Shown: one piece after another, positions 43,100-52,213 of the stretch
Numbering within the stretch: position 1 is the stretch's first letter
How the letters are laid out: the number at the start of each line of letters is the position of its first letter
Source: SZUA-430 sp964483585
GTDB lineage: Bacteria > Pseudomonadota > Alphaproteobacteria > Micropepsales > Micropepsaceae
Assembly (NCBI GenBank): GCA_964483585.1
Contig: CAZABH010000009.1
Span: forward strand, 21,894 to 85,893
DNA length: 64,000 bases
Reading direction: 5' to 3'
Position numbers and translations under genes: made by a program
Notes under the pieces: generated by a model
Database searches by the model: none
What the model was told of the DNA's origin: nothing
What the model saw: only the letters and a program-made list of their open reading frames with translations

Positions 43100-43121
43100 C
43101 GACTTCGTACTGTCTGCGTGA

Positions 43122-44531
43122 TCAGACCGAGTAGTACATCTGGTACTCGATCGGGTGCGGCGTGTGCTCGTAGGCGTAGACTTCCTGCATCTTCAGTTCG
43201 ATGAAGCTGTCGATGAAGTCGTCGCTGAACACGTTGCCGCGCTTCAGGAAGGCGCGGTTCTTGTCGAGGTTGTCAAGCGCCTCGCGGAGGCTTCCGCAGA
43301 CCTGCGGGACGTCCTTCAGCTCTTCCGGCGGAAGTGCATAGAGGTCCTTGTCCATCGGCTGGCCCGGGTGGATCTTGTTCTGGATGCCATCGAGGCCCGC
43401 CATGAGCATCGCCGCATAGGCGAGGTACGGGTTTGCACCCGGATCCGGGAAGCGCACTTCGATGCGCTTGGCCTTGGGACCGGCGCCGAACGGAATGCGG
43501 ATCGACGCCGAGCGGTTGCGCGACGAGTAGGCCAGAAGCACCGGCGCCTCGAAGCCCGGGATCAGGCGCTTGTAAGAGTTCGTCAGCGGGTTCGTCAGCG
43601 CGTTGATCGCCTTGGCATGCTTGATGATGCCGCCGATGTAGTAGAGGCACATTTCCGACAGGTCTGCATAGCCGGAGCCCGCGAACAGCGGCTGGCCGTT
43701 CTTCCAGATCGACTGGTGAACATGCATACCCGAACCGTTGTCACCCTTGACGGGCTTCGGCATGAAGGTCGCCGTCTTGCCATAGGCAGCAGCAACCTGG
43801 TGCACCACATATTTGTAGATCTGCATGCGGTCGGCCGTCCTGACCAGCGTCGAGTACTTGAAGCCAAGCTCATGCTGCGAGGGCGCCACTTCGTGGTGAT
43901 GCTTTTCCGGCTCGATGCCCATGTCGCCCATGATCGACAGCATTTCCGAGCGGATGTCCTGGCAGGAGTCGACCGGCGGGACAGGGAAATAGCCGCCCTT
44001 CACGGGCGGGCGATGGCCCAGATTGCCGCCGTCATACTGCGTCCCCGTATTGTAGGGGCCTTCGGTCGAGTCGATCTCGACCGAGCATTTGTTCATCGAC
44101 ACCGTGTGACGCACGTCATCGAAAATGAAGAACTCGGCCTCGGGGCCGAACATGGCCGTGTCACCCACGCCAACCGACTTCATGTAGTTCTCGGCCGCCT
44201 TGGCGATCGAGCGCGGGCAGCGTGCATAAGGCTGGTGGGTCGACGGCTCGAGCACGTCGCAGAACAGGACCAGGGTCTTTTGAGCGAAGAACGGATCGAT
44301 GACGGCAGTGGTCGGATCGGGCAGCAGCGTCATGTCCGATTCATTGATGGCCTTCCAGCCGGCGATCGACGAACCGTCGAACATCGTGCCGGTCTCGAAC
44401 AGGTCCTTGTCGACCAGGGACAGGTCGAACGTGACGTGCTGCCACTTGCCGCGTGGGTCGGTAAAGCGGAGGTCGACGAACTTGACGTCTTCATCCTTGA
44501 TTTTTTTCAGAACGGTATCTGCGTTTGACAT
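43122..44531 (-). CDS. glnA: type I glutamine synthetase
   Basis: This 469-residue enzyme condenses ammonia and glutamate to glutamine, forming dodecamers. Family blocks are FTDPRGKWQH, MFDGSSIAGWKAINESDM, EAEFFIFDDV, the ATP-binding KPVKGDNGSGMHVHQS, NPLTNSYKRLIPG and ARSIRIPF-like NRSASIRIP. The C-terminal KDLYALPPEE carries the tyrosine adenylylated by GlnE in this class (Tyr397 in E. coli). glnB lies 21 bp upstream, the usual alphaproteobacterial glnBA operon, so PII controls the enzyme through GlnE and both are made together. Confidence 0.97.
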   Translation of the reverse strand: MSNADTVLKKIKDEDVKFVDLRFTDPRGKWQHVTFDLSLVDKDLFETGTMFDGSSIAGWKAINESDMTLLPDPTTAVIDPFFAQKTLVLFCDVLEPSTHQPYARCPRSIAKAAENYMKSVGVGDTAMFGPEAEFFIFDDVRHTVSMNKCSVEIDSTEGPYNTGTQYDGGNLGHRPPVKGGYFPVPPVDSCQDIRSEMLSIMGDMGIEPEKHHHEVAPSQHELGFKYSTLVRTADRMQIYKYVVHQVAAAYGKTATFMPKPVKGDNGSGMHVHQSIWKNGQPLFAGSGYADLSEMCLYYIGGIIKHAKAINALTNPLTNSYKRLIPGFEAPVLLAYSSRNRSASIRIPFGAGPKAKRIEVRFPDPGANPYLAYAAMLMAGLDGIQNKIHPGQPMDKDLYALPPEELKDVPQVCGSLREALDNLDKNRAFLKRGNVFSDDFIDSFIELKMQEVYAYEHTPHPIEYQMYYSV

Positions 44532-44552
44532 TGTTCCAGTCCTTTTCCTGCT

Positions 44553-44891
44553 TCAGATCGCGTCGTTGCCGGTCTCGCCGGTACGGATGCGGATGACTTC
44601 CTCGACAGAGGAAATGAAAATCTTGCCGTCGCCGATGCGCCCCGTGCGTGCGGCGCGCTGGATGGCCTCGACAGCGCGCTCGACCTGGTCGGCTGGCAGC
44701 ACCACTTCGAGTTTCACCTTGGGCAGAAAGTCCACGACATATTCCGCGCCGCGGTACAGCTCGGTGTGGCCCTTCTGTCGGCCGAAACCTTTGGCTTCCG
44801 TAACCGTAATTCCCTGGACGCCCACCTCCTGGAGGGCCTCCTTCACCTCATCGAGCTTGAACGGCTTGATGATCGCCTCGATTTTCTTCAT
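44553..44891 (-). CDS. glnB: nitrogen regulatory protein PII
   Basis: This 112-residue trimeric signal protein integrates 2-oxoglutarate, ATP/ADP and glutamine status. The T-loop GHTELYRGAEYVVDF has Tyr51 at the uridylylation site, and the KIEAIIKPFKLDEV N-terminus, the B-loop TGRIGDGKIF and the C-loop are all intact. It is upstream of glnA in the same operon. ATG 44891 follows GAAGGGCC; the frame runs further upstream through the regulatory region. I found no sigma54 -24/-12 pair in the upstream region; an inverted motif pair at 44977-45044 may control it. Confidence 0.97.
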   Translation of the reverse strand: MKKIEAIIKPFKLDEVKEALQEVGVQGITVTEAKGFGRQKGHTELYRGAEYVVDFLPKVKLEVVLPADQVERAVEAIQRAARTGRIGDGKIFISSVEEVIRIRTGETGNDAI

Positions 44892-44976
44892 CACGGGCCC
44901 TTCACGTTGACTGCGCGGACCATATCCCTCGGGAATGCACCCGGAAATCTGATATTGTGCCAGCCAAACAGGCAAT

Positions 44977-45044
44977 TGTGCACAAACTGTGGGCAGCCAC
45001 ACAGCGCCTTGCGGTGCCTCCAACCCTTTGACAGTTTGCGCACA
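44977..45044. repeat. inverted 14-bp motif pair between glnB and a divergent aminotransferase gene
   Basis: TGTGCACAAACTGT (44977-44990) recurs in inverse orientation as ACAGTTTGCGCACA (45031-45044) with one mismatch, 54 bp centre to centre (about five helical turns). The first copy includes the palindrome TTGTGCACAA (44976-44985). The arrangement suggests two sites for one regulator acting on both divergent genes. Confidence 0.5.
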
Positions 45045-45064
45045 GCAACCAGGGTTCGCCCAGC

Positions 45065-46222
45065 ATGAAGCCGCTCAATCCTACCTTTGCAGGCCTAGGA
45101 ACCACAATTTTCTCCGTGATGTCCGGCCTCGCCGTCCAGCACAGTGCAATAAACCTGGGGCAAGGCTTTCCCGACACCGACGGCCCCCTTGAGATTCGCG
45201 AGCGCGCAGCCAAGGCCTTGCGCGAGGGTCCCAACCAGTACCCACCCATGCCGGGAATCGAGCCGCTGCGACAGGCGTTGGCGGCCCACGCCCGCAAGTT
45301 CTACGACCTCGACTACGACTGGCGTTCCGAGATCGTCGTGACGTCGGGCGGCACCGAGGCGCTTACGGCCTCGATCATGGCGGTGGTGAAACCCGGTGAC
45401 GAGGTCATTGTCTTCGAACCCGCCTATGACAGCTATCGGCCGGTCGTTGAGGCGGTCGGAGGCATTGTGCGTCCGATACGCCTGACAGCACCGGACTGGC
45501 AACTGACAGAGCCGATGCTGGCCGCGGCCTTCAATGCCAAGACCAAGGCGGTCATCCTGAACTCGCCGATGAACCCCGCGGGCAAGGTCTTTTCGGACAG
45601 CGAGCTCGGCATGATCGCCGACCACCTCGAGCGCTTCGATGCGATCGCGATCTGCGATGAAGTCTACGAGCACCTGACCTATGACGGGCTTGCGCACCGC
45701 CCGCTGGCAACACGCAGCGGCATGCGTAGGCGCTGCCTGCGGGTTGGCTCGGCTGGCAAGATTTTCTCGCTGACCGGCTGGAAAGTGGGATGGGTCGAAG
45801 GAGATGCTGCACTGGTGTCCGTGGTCGCGAAGGCCCACCAGTTCATCACGTTCACGACGCCGACGGCCCTTCAAATGGGGATCGCGCACGGCCTTGCGCA
45901 TTGCGAGACCTATTACCTGGGGCTGGCTGCAGAGCTTCAGGCCAACCGCGATTATCTGGCAGGTAGTCTAGCCGGCCTGGGGCTGAAGCCGCTTCCGGCG
46001 CAAGGGACCTATTTTCTCACGACCGATTTCAGCGCGCTTGGCTTCAACGGAACCGATACCGAGTTCTGCCGCCAGATGACCGAGCGGGCAGGGGTCGCCG
46101 CGATCCCCTTGTCAGCTTTCTATTCGAAGGATCCCGGACAGAAGCTGATCCGCTTCGCGTTCTGCAAGCAGCGCCCCGTCCTTGAAGAAGCAATCGCGCG
46201 CCTGAAGCGCCATTACGCCTGA
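45065..46222 (+). CDS. class I/II aminotransferase (kynurenine/glutamine transaminase K-like)
   Basis: This 385-residue PLP aminotransferase has INLGQGFPDTDGP at the N-terminus, NQYPPMPGIEPLR, VTSGGTEAL, NSPMNPAGKVF, CDEVYEHLTYDG and Lys232 in GSAGKIFSLTGWKVGW. These are the blocks of the YbdL/kynurenine aminotransferase branch, which uses methionine, glutamine or aromatic donors. It is divergent from glnB and may share a regulator with it, fitting a role in nitrogen handling, though that is inference. A thiolase-like gene follows 19 bp later. Confidence 0.92.
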   Translation: MKPLNPTFAGLGTTIFSVMSGLAVQHSAINLGQGFPDTDGPLEIRERAAKALREGPNQYPPMPGIEPLRQALAAHARKFYDLDYDWRSEIVVTSGGTEALTASIMAVVKPGDEVIVFEPAYDSYRPVVEAVGGIVRPIRLTAPDWQLTEPMLAAAFNAKTKAVILNSPMNPAGKVFSDSELGMIADHLERFDAIAICDEVYEHLTYDGLAHRPLATRSGMRRRCLRVGSAGKIFSLTGWKVGWVEGDAALVSVVAKAHQFITFTTPTALQMGIAHGLAHCETYYLGLAAELQANRDYLAGSLAGLGLKPLPAQGTYFLTTDFSALGFNGTDTEFCRQMTERAGVAAIPLSAFYSKDPGQKLIRFAFCKQRPVLEEAIARLKRHYA

Positions 46223-46241
46223 CATCAACTGGAAACACCCC

Positions 46242-47783
46242 ATGATCGACGACAACATGCCAATCCTCGTGGGCTGCGGTCAGTACACGCAGCGCACGGC
46301 CCAAACGGGCAAGTTCGAGGACAGCCTCGATCCGATGCAGTTGCTGGCGCTGGCGTCCGAGCGCGCCCTTGCCGATACGGGCGCCGCAGACGGACTGAAG
46401 ACGCTGATCGACACGATTTCCGTTGTTCGCTTTACGGCAGACTCGTCTGAGGCCGGACGCCTGCCCATCGGCCAGTACACGAACGCGCCCCGGTCGCTTG
46501 GCAACAGGCTTGGCGCGCGCGCGACCCGAGAGTACTACACGAGTGCAGGCGGCAACACGCCTCAATGGCTGGTCAACCGCACGGCCGAGGCCATCGCGAA
46601 CGGCGAGACGAAAGTTGCGCTTCTTGCGGGTTCCGAAGACCTCGCCACGCTGCTCGGGGCCTTGAACAAGGGGCTTGCACTCAACTGGGGTGAAGACGCC
46701 GGCGGCAGTCCGATCGACATCGGCGACAACCGCAAGGGTTCAAACGACATTGAGAAGGCCCATGCGCTGTATTTTCCGGTGAATACCTATCCGCTTTTCG
46801 AGAATGCGATCCGCGGCCAGAAGGGCAGGTCGGTGCAGCAGCATCAGCTGGCATTGGGCCGGCTGTTCTCGCCGTTCTCGAAGGTCGCGGCGCAGAACCT
46901 GTATGCCTGGTTCCCCAAGTTTAGATCGCCCGAAGAAATCGCAACACCGTCCGATAACAACCGGTATGTCGGTTTCCCCTACACCAAGTACATGAACGCG
47001 GTCATCCAGGTCGACATGTCGGCGGCCGTGATCATGACCAATGTGCGCACGGCGCGCGAGTTGGGCATCGCCGAAGAAAAATGGGTCTATCTGCACGGCT
47101 GCGCTGACGCGACAGATATCTGGAATGTGTCCGAACGCGTGAACTTCCACTCCTCACCGGCCATCGGCATGATGGGTCGCAAGGCGCTGGCCATGGCCGG
47201 CAAGACCATCGCCGACATGGAGCATCTTGATCTCTATTCCTGCTTTCCTTCGGCGGTGGAGATCGGTTGCAGCGAACTCGGGATTGCCGAGGACGACCCG
47301 CGCGGGCTGACGATCACCGGCGGGCTGCCGTATTTCGGTGGCGCCGGCAACAATTATGTCATGCACTCCATCGTGACGATGATGGAACGGGTCCGCGCCA
47401 AACGCGGCAGCTTTGGTTTGCTGACTGCAAACGGCTGGTATGTGACCAAGCACTCCATAGGGATTTATTCCACGACGCCGGTCAAGGGTCCATGGAGGCG
47501 CGAGGATCCGAAGACTTACCAGGCAGAGCTTGACGCCATGGCCCGCCCCGCGGTCGACCCCAAGCCCGAGGGTGAGGGCACGATCGAGACCTATACGGTC
47601 ATGCACGATCGCAGCGGGCCGAAGATCGGGATCATCGTGGGCCGCCTCGGCAACGGACACCGCTTCCTGGCGCACACACCCAATGACAAGGCGACGCTCA
47701 TGGACCTGATGGAACGCGAATGCCTGGGACGCCGCGGTCGGGTCACGCCCGGCTCACCCACCAACCTGTTCGTGCCGCAATAG
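46242..47783 (+). CDS. thiolase-like protein type 1 with extra C-terminal domain
   Basis: This 513-residue protein has a thiolase fold (about 5-410) followed by a C-terminal domain (about 425-505) like that of thiolase-like proteins type 1 (TLP1), which adds an OB-like module. The position of the usual nucleophilic cysteine is occupied by YYTSAGGNTPQ (Ser101 or nearby), so it is unlikely to be a normal acetyl-CoA acetyltransferase. The second half keeps GRKALAMAGK, CFPSAVEIG and GGLPYFGGAGNNY, and a His in NYVMHSIVTMM. Its substrate is unknown. It ends 1 bp before the phosphatase gene. Confidence 0.9.
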   Translation: MIDDNMPILVGCGQYTQRTAQTGKFEDSLDPMQLLALASERALADTGAADGLKTLIDTISVVRFTADSSEAGRLPIGQYTNAPRSLGNRLGARATREYYTSAGGNTPQWLVNRTAEAIANGETKVALLAGSEDLATLLGALNKGLALNWGEDAGGSPIDIGDNRKGSNDIEKAHALYFPVNTYPLFENAIRGQKGRSVQQHQLALGRLFSPFSKVAAQNLYAWFPKFRSPEEIATPSDNNRYVGFPYTKYMNAVIQVDMSAAVIMTNVRTARELGIAEEKWVYLHGCADATDIWNVSERVNFHSSPAIGMMGRKALAMAGKTIADMEHLDLYSCFPSAVEIGCSELGIAEDDPRGLTITGGLPYFGGAGNNYVMHSIVTMMERVRAKRGSFGLLTANGWYVTKHSIGIYSTTPVKGPWRREDPKTYQAELDAMARPAVDPKPEGEGTIETYTVMHDRSGPKIGIIVGRLGNGHRFLAHTPNDKATLMDLMERECLGRRGRVTPGSPTNLFVPQ

Positions 47784-47784
47784 C

Positions 47785-48342
47785 ATGGCGAGGCTCTATC
47801 TCGTCCGCCACGGCGAACCGACCGGCTCGTGGGGAGTATCCCCGGATCCGGATCCTGGCCTGTCCGAACTGGGGCACAGCCAGGCCCTTGTCACCGCCGA
47901 GCGCCTGCTGGCGACGAAGCCCGCAGTGATCGCAACCAGCCCCTTGCGCCGCGCCGCCGAAACCGCCGCGCCGCTATCACGCTTGATCCGGCTTGCGCCT
48001 ATCATCACGCCGCCCGTCTCCGAGATTCCGACACCCGCGCACATAGCCCATGAAGATCGGGGCAGTTGGCTGCGCTCGGTCATGTCCCAGTCCTGGGACC
48101 AGCTGGATCCATTCCTCAGGCAATGGCGCCTGGATGCCATCGCCTGCCTTGCAGCAATGCCGTCCGACACCGCCGTGTTCTCGCATTATGTCTTGATCAA
48201 TGTTGCGGTCGGTGCCGCCATTGGGGATGACCGGGTCCACTGCTTTGCTCCCGCGCACGCGTCGGTGACGATCCTCGAGACGAACGGTAATGGCCTGACG
48301 CTGCTTGAGTTGGGAGCCACCGGACAGAGCGCAATCAGGTAA
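47785..48342 (+). CDS. histidine phosphatase family protein
   Basis: This 185-residue protein is in the phosphoglycerate-mutase-like histidine phosphatase family. The nucleophile is His9 in YLVRHGEP, the second arginine lies in TSPLRRAAETA, and the second histidine is in AVFSHYVLINV. It is shorter than PhoE or GpmB but keeps all core residues. It begins 1 bp after the thiolase-like gene stop (shared operon) and ends 19 bp before nnr. The substrate cannot be inferred. Confidence 0.9.
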   Translation: MARLYLVRHGEPTGSWGVSPDPDPGLSELGHSQALVTAERLLATKPAVIATSPLRRAAETAAPLSRLIRLAPIITPPVSEIPTPAHIAHEDRGSWLRSVMSQSWDQLDPFLRQWRLDAIACLAAMPSDTAVFSHYVLINVAVGAAIGDDRVHCFAPAHASVTILETNGNGLTLLELGATGQSAIR

Positions 48343-48361
48343 GCGAAGGAGCGAATGGTCA

Positions 48362-49855
48362 ATGTGGCACCCCGGACCTGAAATCCTGACCACCTCGCAG
48401 GCTGCAGAAGTTGATCGCCTGACGGCGTTGTCCGGGACGCCTCTCGTCCGGTTGATGGAGAATGCCGGCCGCCAGGTCGCCAATGAAATCGCAAGGCGAT
48501 GGTCGCCTTGCGAAGTGCTCGTGCTCTGTGGTCCCGGGAACAATGGCGGCGACGGCTATGTGGTGGCGCGCCATCTTCAGGCCCGCGGTTTCGATGTCGA
48601 CCTGGTCGCCTACGCAAGCCACGCGAAGGCATCCGACGAGGCGCGGCAGATGGCATCGCTCTGGCGCGGCGCAGTTAGACCATTCAATGCGGACGACCCC
48701 ATCGGCGCCGACCTCATCGTGGACGCGGTCTTTGGCGCGGGCTTGTCGCGCAGGCTGGATGAAGGCCTGTCTCGCTTCTTTTCAGCAGCGTCGATCGCAG
48801 ACATTCCCATTGTGGCCATCGACGTACCCAGCGGGCTGCATGGTGACACGGCGACGTTCGTCGACGGGACGCCTCCGTGGCATGCAAAACTCTCCGTGAC
48901 GTTCTTCAGGAAGAAGCCTGCGCATGTGCTGATGCCAGGGCGACTGCACTGCGGGGAAATCGTATGCGCCGACATCGGCATCGCCGATGGCATGATTGCG
49001 GCGCTCGCAGCATTGCCGCTGACGAACGCCGACAGCACACGCCCGTGCGAGGAGATCCTCTCCATCCCGCGGCTCGCGCCAGGGGCGTTGGTCCACAAAC
49101 ATGCGCGTGGACACTGCTTTGTCGTCAGCGGTCCTTCGAGCATGACCGGGGCCGCCCGGCTCGCGGCCGCGGCAGCTTTGCGGGCGGGCGCAGGCCTCGT
49201 GACAGTCCTTGGCAAGGGCGATGCGCTGCCGATCCTGGCCTCTCACCTGACCGCGGTGATGGTCAGCGCGTGCGACGCGCCAGGCGCATTCCGTGATGCC
49301 CTGTCGGACGCACGACCTGCCTCCGTCGTAGCAGGTCCTGGGCTCGGTGTGACAGCAGAGACAAGGCAGATTATTGCCCAAGTGCTGTCCGCCCGGCGCC
49401 CCGCCGTCCTCGATGCGGACGCCCTGACGGCCTTCGAAGGCGATCCACACGAGCTCTTCGGGCAACTCCCCCCAGAGGCAGTGCTCACCCCCCATGTGGG
49501 TGAGTTCAACCGCCTGTTCCCCGGGGTCATCGGGCGCGTCTCGAACCGGATCGAGGCTGCGCGCGAGGCTGCGCGCCGGGCTGGCTGCGTGGTATTGCTG
49601 AAGGGGCCCGATACCGTCATTGCGGCGCCGGATGGGCGGGTCGCCATCAATACGAACGCCCCGCCTCATCTCGCCACAGCAGGGGCAGGCGATGTGTTGG
49701 CCGGAATTATTGGCGCACGTCTGGCGCAGGGAGAGCCATCCTTCGAAGCCGCGCGGGCGGGAGCCTTCCTGCACGGAAAATGCGGCAGTTTGGCAGGGCC
49801 GGGACTGATCGCCGAGGATCTGCCCGCACTACTTCCCCGAGCGCTTGCATCGTAG
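48362..49855 (+). CDS. nnrD: bifunctional NAD(P)H-hydrate epimerase/dehydratase
   Basis: This 497-residue repair enzyme restores damaged NAD(P)HX. The N-terminal YjeF_N epimerase (about 1-215) has MENAGRQVANEI and GPGNNGGDGYVVARHL. The C-terminal ADP-dependent dehydratase (about 230-495) has AGPGLGV, LDADALTAF, LTPHVGEFNRLF, LLKGPDTVI and TAGAGDVLAGIIGA. ATG 48362 follows AAGGAGCGAA; an upstream extension overlaps the phosphatase gene. It ends the small run of genes that starts at 45065; tRNA-Leu lies 134 bp further on. Confidence 0.95.
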   Translation: MWHPGPEILTTSQAAEVDRLTALSGTPLVRLMENAGRQVANEIARRWSPCEVLVLCGPGNNGGDGYVVARHLQARGFDVDLVAYASHAKASDEARQMASLWRGAVRPFNADDPIGADLIVDAVFGAGLSRRLDEGLSRFFSAASIADIPIVAIDVPSGLHGDTATFVDGTPPWHAKLSVTFFRKKPAHVLMPGRLHCGEIVCADIGIADGMIAALAALPLTNADSTRPCEEILSIPRLAPGALVHKHARGHCFVVSGPSSMTGAARLAAAAALRAGAGLVTVLGKGDALPILASHLTAVMVSACDAPGAFRDALSDARPASVVAGPGLGVTAETRQIIAQVLSARRPAVLDADALTAFEGDPHELFGQLPPEAVLTPHVGEFNRLFPGVIGRVSNRIEAAREAARRAGCVVLLKGPDTVIAAPDGRVAINTNAPPHLATAGAGDVLAGIIGARLAQGEPSFEAARAGAFLHGKCGSLAGPGLIAEDLPALLPRALAS

Positions 49856-49989
49856 TTAAGGCTCAGGCGGCTTTGGCTTTGAGTTTCCGGAAGGCCCTGC
49901 TATAGACACGCCCCTTGATTTCCTTGAGGAACAGCGGATCCGCTTGTGCTGGCTCTCCTGGGGAGCGCATCGCAGGCAGACAAAGCCGC

Positions 49990-50074
49990 GCGGGCGTGGC
50001 GAAACTGGTAGACGCGCTGGATTTAGGTTCCAGTGACGCAAGTCGTGGGGGTTCAAATCCCTTCGCCCGCACCA
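49990..50074 (+). tRNA. tRNA-Leu (anticodon TAG)
   Basis: The 7-bp acceptor stem GCGGGCG/CGCCCGC closes the molecule, with CCA encoded (50072-50074). The anticodon arm is CTGGA-TTTAGGT-TCCAG, giving TAG (codon CUA). A long variable arm and the GGTTCAAATCC T-arm identify a class II leucine tRNA. It stands alone, 61 bp before tig. Confidence 0.97.
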
Positions 50075-50135
50075 CTCGCGCTGACCCTGGAGAGAACAAC
50101 AAGGCCCGCGCAATAACGAGCAGGACTGGACCACA

Positions 50136-51497
50136 ATGCAGATTACCGAAACGGTGAATGAAAATCTCCGTCGCGAATTCCGTATCACCGTTGCCCGAAA
50201 CGACCTTGATGCGCGCCTGTCCACCAAGCTCGAGGACATGAAGGGCCAGGTGAACCTCAAGGGCTTTCGCCCCGGCAAGGTTCCGGTCGCTCACCTGCGA
50301 AAGACGTTCGGCAAGTCCATGATGGGCGAGATCCTCCAGGAGACGGTGGCCGAAGTCAGCCAGAAGGCGGTGGAAGAGCGCTCCCTGCGTCCGGCCATGT
50401 CGCCGAGCATCAAGTTCGAGGGTGAGGTCGAGAAGGTTCTCGATGGCAAGGAGGACCTGGTCTTCACGATGGGTGTTGACCTGATGCCCGAGTTCGCTCT
50501 GGCCGATGCGACCCAGATCACGCTCGTGCGCCCCGTTGCCGAGGTGACGGATGACATGGTCATGGAATCCCTGAAGCGCCTTGCCAGCCAGCAGCGCACC
50601 TATCACCCGAAGGAAGCAGACGCGAGCGCGCAGGACGGCGACCAGCTACTGATTGATTTCGTCGGCAAGATTGATGACGTGGCATTCGAGGGTGGCACCG
50701 CCGAGAACGCGGAGCTGGTGCTCGGCTCTGGCGCGTTCATCCCTGGTTTTGAAGATCAGTTGAAGGGTGCAAAGGCAGGCGACAGCAGGCAAGTCACGGT
50801 GACATTCCCGGCCGAGTACCCGGCAGAGAAGCTGGCGGGCAAGGCAGCCGTTTTTGATGTGCAGGTCAAGGAAGTCCGCCGCGGTGCCGATGCAGAGGTC
50901 GACGACACGCTTGCGACGAAGCTTGGCCTGGACAGCCTCGACCGGCTGAAGGACGCGGCCCGCTCCCAACTCGTGAACGAGTACGCCAATGCTTCGCGCG
51001 CCCATCTCAAGCGCGCCCTTCTCGATGCGCTCGACGAGCGACACAGCTTCAACCTGCCCTCCGGCATGGTTGAGGCCGAATTTGCACAGATCTGGCGGCA
51101 GGTCGAACAGGATCTCAAGTCTGGCAACCTTGCCGAAGAGGACAAGGGCAAGTCCGAAGATGAACTCAAGGCAGAGTTCAACAAGATCGCGGAACGTCGG
51201 GTCCGGCTGGGTTTGGTGCTTTCCGAGTTTGGGCGCGGAAACAATGTCCAGGTGACCCAGGAAGAGCTGAACCGTGCCGTCGTGGCACAGGCGCGGCAAT
51301 ATCCTGGTCAGGAAAGCCGCATTTTCGACTTTTACAGAAAGAATCCCGAGGCCCTTGCGCAGTTGCGCGCCCCGATCTTCGAGGACAAGGTTGTCGACTT
51401 CCTCTGCGGGCAGGTGAAGATTTCGGACCGCTCCGTTGAGCGCGATGACCTGTTCAAGGACCCCGACGAGCTCGCGAAAATCCTCAAGGCCAACTAA
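50136..51497 (+). CDS. tig: trigger factor
   Basis: This 453-residue ribosome-bound chaperone and prolyl isomerase meets nascent chains. The ribosome-binding signature is GFRPGKVP (about 46-53), the FKBP-like PPIase domain covers about 165-245 (DQLLIDFVGKIDDVAFEGG start), and the helical C-terminal substrate-binding domain follows to residue 440. ATG 50136 is followed by the usual MQITETVNENLRREF start. It heads the classical tig-clpP-clpX-lon order, with clpP 77 bp downstream. Confidence 0.97.
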   Translation: MQITETVNENLRREFRITVARNDLDARLSTKLEDMKGQVNLKGFRPGKVPVAHLRKTFGKSMMGEILQETVAEVSQKAVEERSLRPAMSPSIKFEGEVEKVLDGKEDLVFTMGVDLMPEFALADATQITLVRPVAEVTDDMVMESLKRLASQQRTYHPKEADASAQDGDQLLIDFVGKIDDVAFEGGTAENAELVLGSGAFIPGFEDQLKGAKAGDSRQVTVTFPAEYPAEKLAGKAAVFDVQVKEVRRGADAEVDDTLATKLGLDSLDRLKDAARSQLVNEYANASRAHLKRALLDALDERHSFNLPSGMVEAEFAQIWRQVEQDLKSGNLAEEDKGKSEDELKAEFNKIAERRVRLGLVLSEFGRGNNVQVTQEELNRAVVAQARQYPGQESRIFDFYRKNPEALAQLRAPIFEDKVVDFLCGQVKISDRSVERDDLFKDPDELAKILKAN

Positions 51498-51574
51498 CTT
51501 TTTAAGGTTGGCCCGTATATATGATGTATTGGCTCCCCCCGATGATCGGGGCAGGGAATGAGGATGTGTGACCA

Positions 51575-52213
51575 ATGAAAGACGTCAGAGAGACCTACGC
51601 GAACTACTACATGCCCTTCGTCATCGAGCAGACGTCGCGTGGTGAGCGCTCTTACGACATCTACTCGCGCCTCTTGAAAGAGCGCATCATCTTCGTGTCG
51701 GGTCCGATCGAGGACACGGTTGCGACGTTGGTCACTGCGCAGTTGCTGTTCCTCGAAGCGGACAATCCGAAGAAAGAAATCGCGATGTACATCAATTCGC
51801 CGGGCGGCGTGGTGACATCCGGCCTCGCGATATATGACACCATGCAGTACATCCGCCCGACAGTAGCAACACTCTGCATCGGTCAAGCAGCCTCTGCCGC
51901 CTCTTTGCTCCTGTGCGCGGGTGAAAAAGGACAGCGCTTTGCCCTGCCGAATTCACGTGTCATGCTGCATCAGCCCTCGGGTGGGGCCTTCGGGCAGGCA
52001 TCGGACATTTCACGCCACGCCCAGGAAATACTCAAAATCAAGCGTAAGCTTAACCAGATATACGCCAATCACACGGGGCAGAGCGTCGAGACAATCGAGA
52101 AGGCCCTCGACCGGGATAATTTTCTCACGGCCGATGAGGCCCGGGAATTTGGGCTGATTGACCAGGTTTTCACCAAGCGCCCGGCAGGTGTTGAGCCCGC
52201 CAAGCCCGAGTGA
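51575..52213 (+). CDS. clpP: ATP-dependent Clp protease proteolytic subunit
   Basis: This 212-residue serine protease forms the tetradecameric chamber used by ClpX and ClpA. The catalytic residues are Ser107 (GQAASAAS), His132 (VMLHQPSGG) and an aspartate in DRDNFLTADEA. The N-terminal region before the propeptide site is short (YMPFVIEQTSRGERSYDIYS). The C-terminal KRPAGVEPAKPE tail is a small extension. clpX follows after 194 bp with no gene between them, so the two may be separately promoted. Confidence 0.97.
   Translation: MKDVRETYANYYMPFVIEQTSRGERSYDIYSRLLKERIIFVSGPIEDTVATLVTAQLLFLEADNPKKEIAMYINSPGGVVTSGLAIYDTMQYIRPTVATLCIGQAASAASLLLCAGEKGQRFALPNSRVMLHQPSGGAFGQASDISRHAQEILKIKRKLNQIYANHTGQSVETIEKALDRDNFLTADEAREFGLIDQVFTKRPAGVEPAKPE

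Noticed and set aside
44892..45064. Sigma54 promoter for glnB
   Set aside because: A TGGCAC occurs on the minus strand but the -12 GC is replaced by GA at the required distance.
51501..51530. Clear promoter for clpP
   Set aside because: TATATATGAT is attractive as a -10 but no -35 lies at the right spacing.
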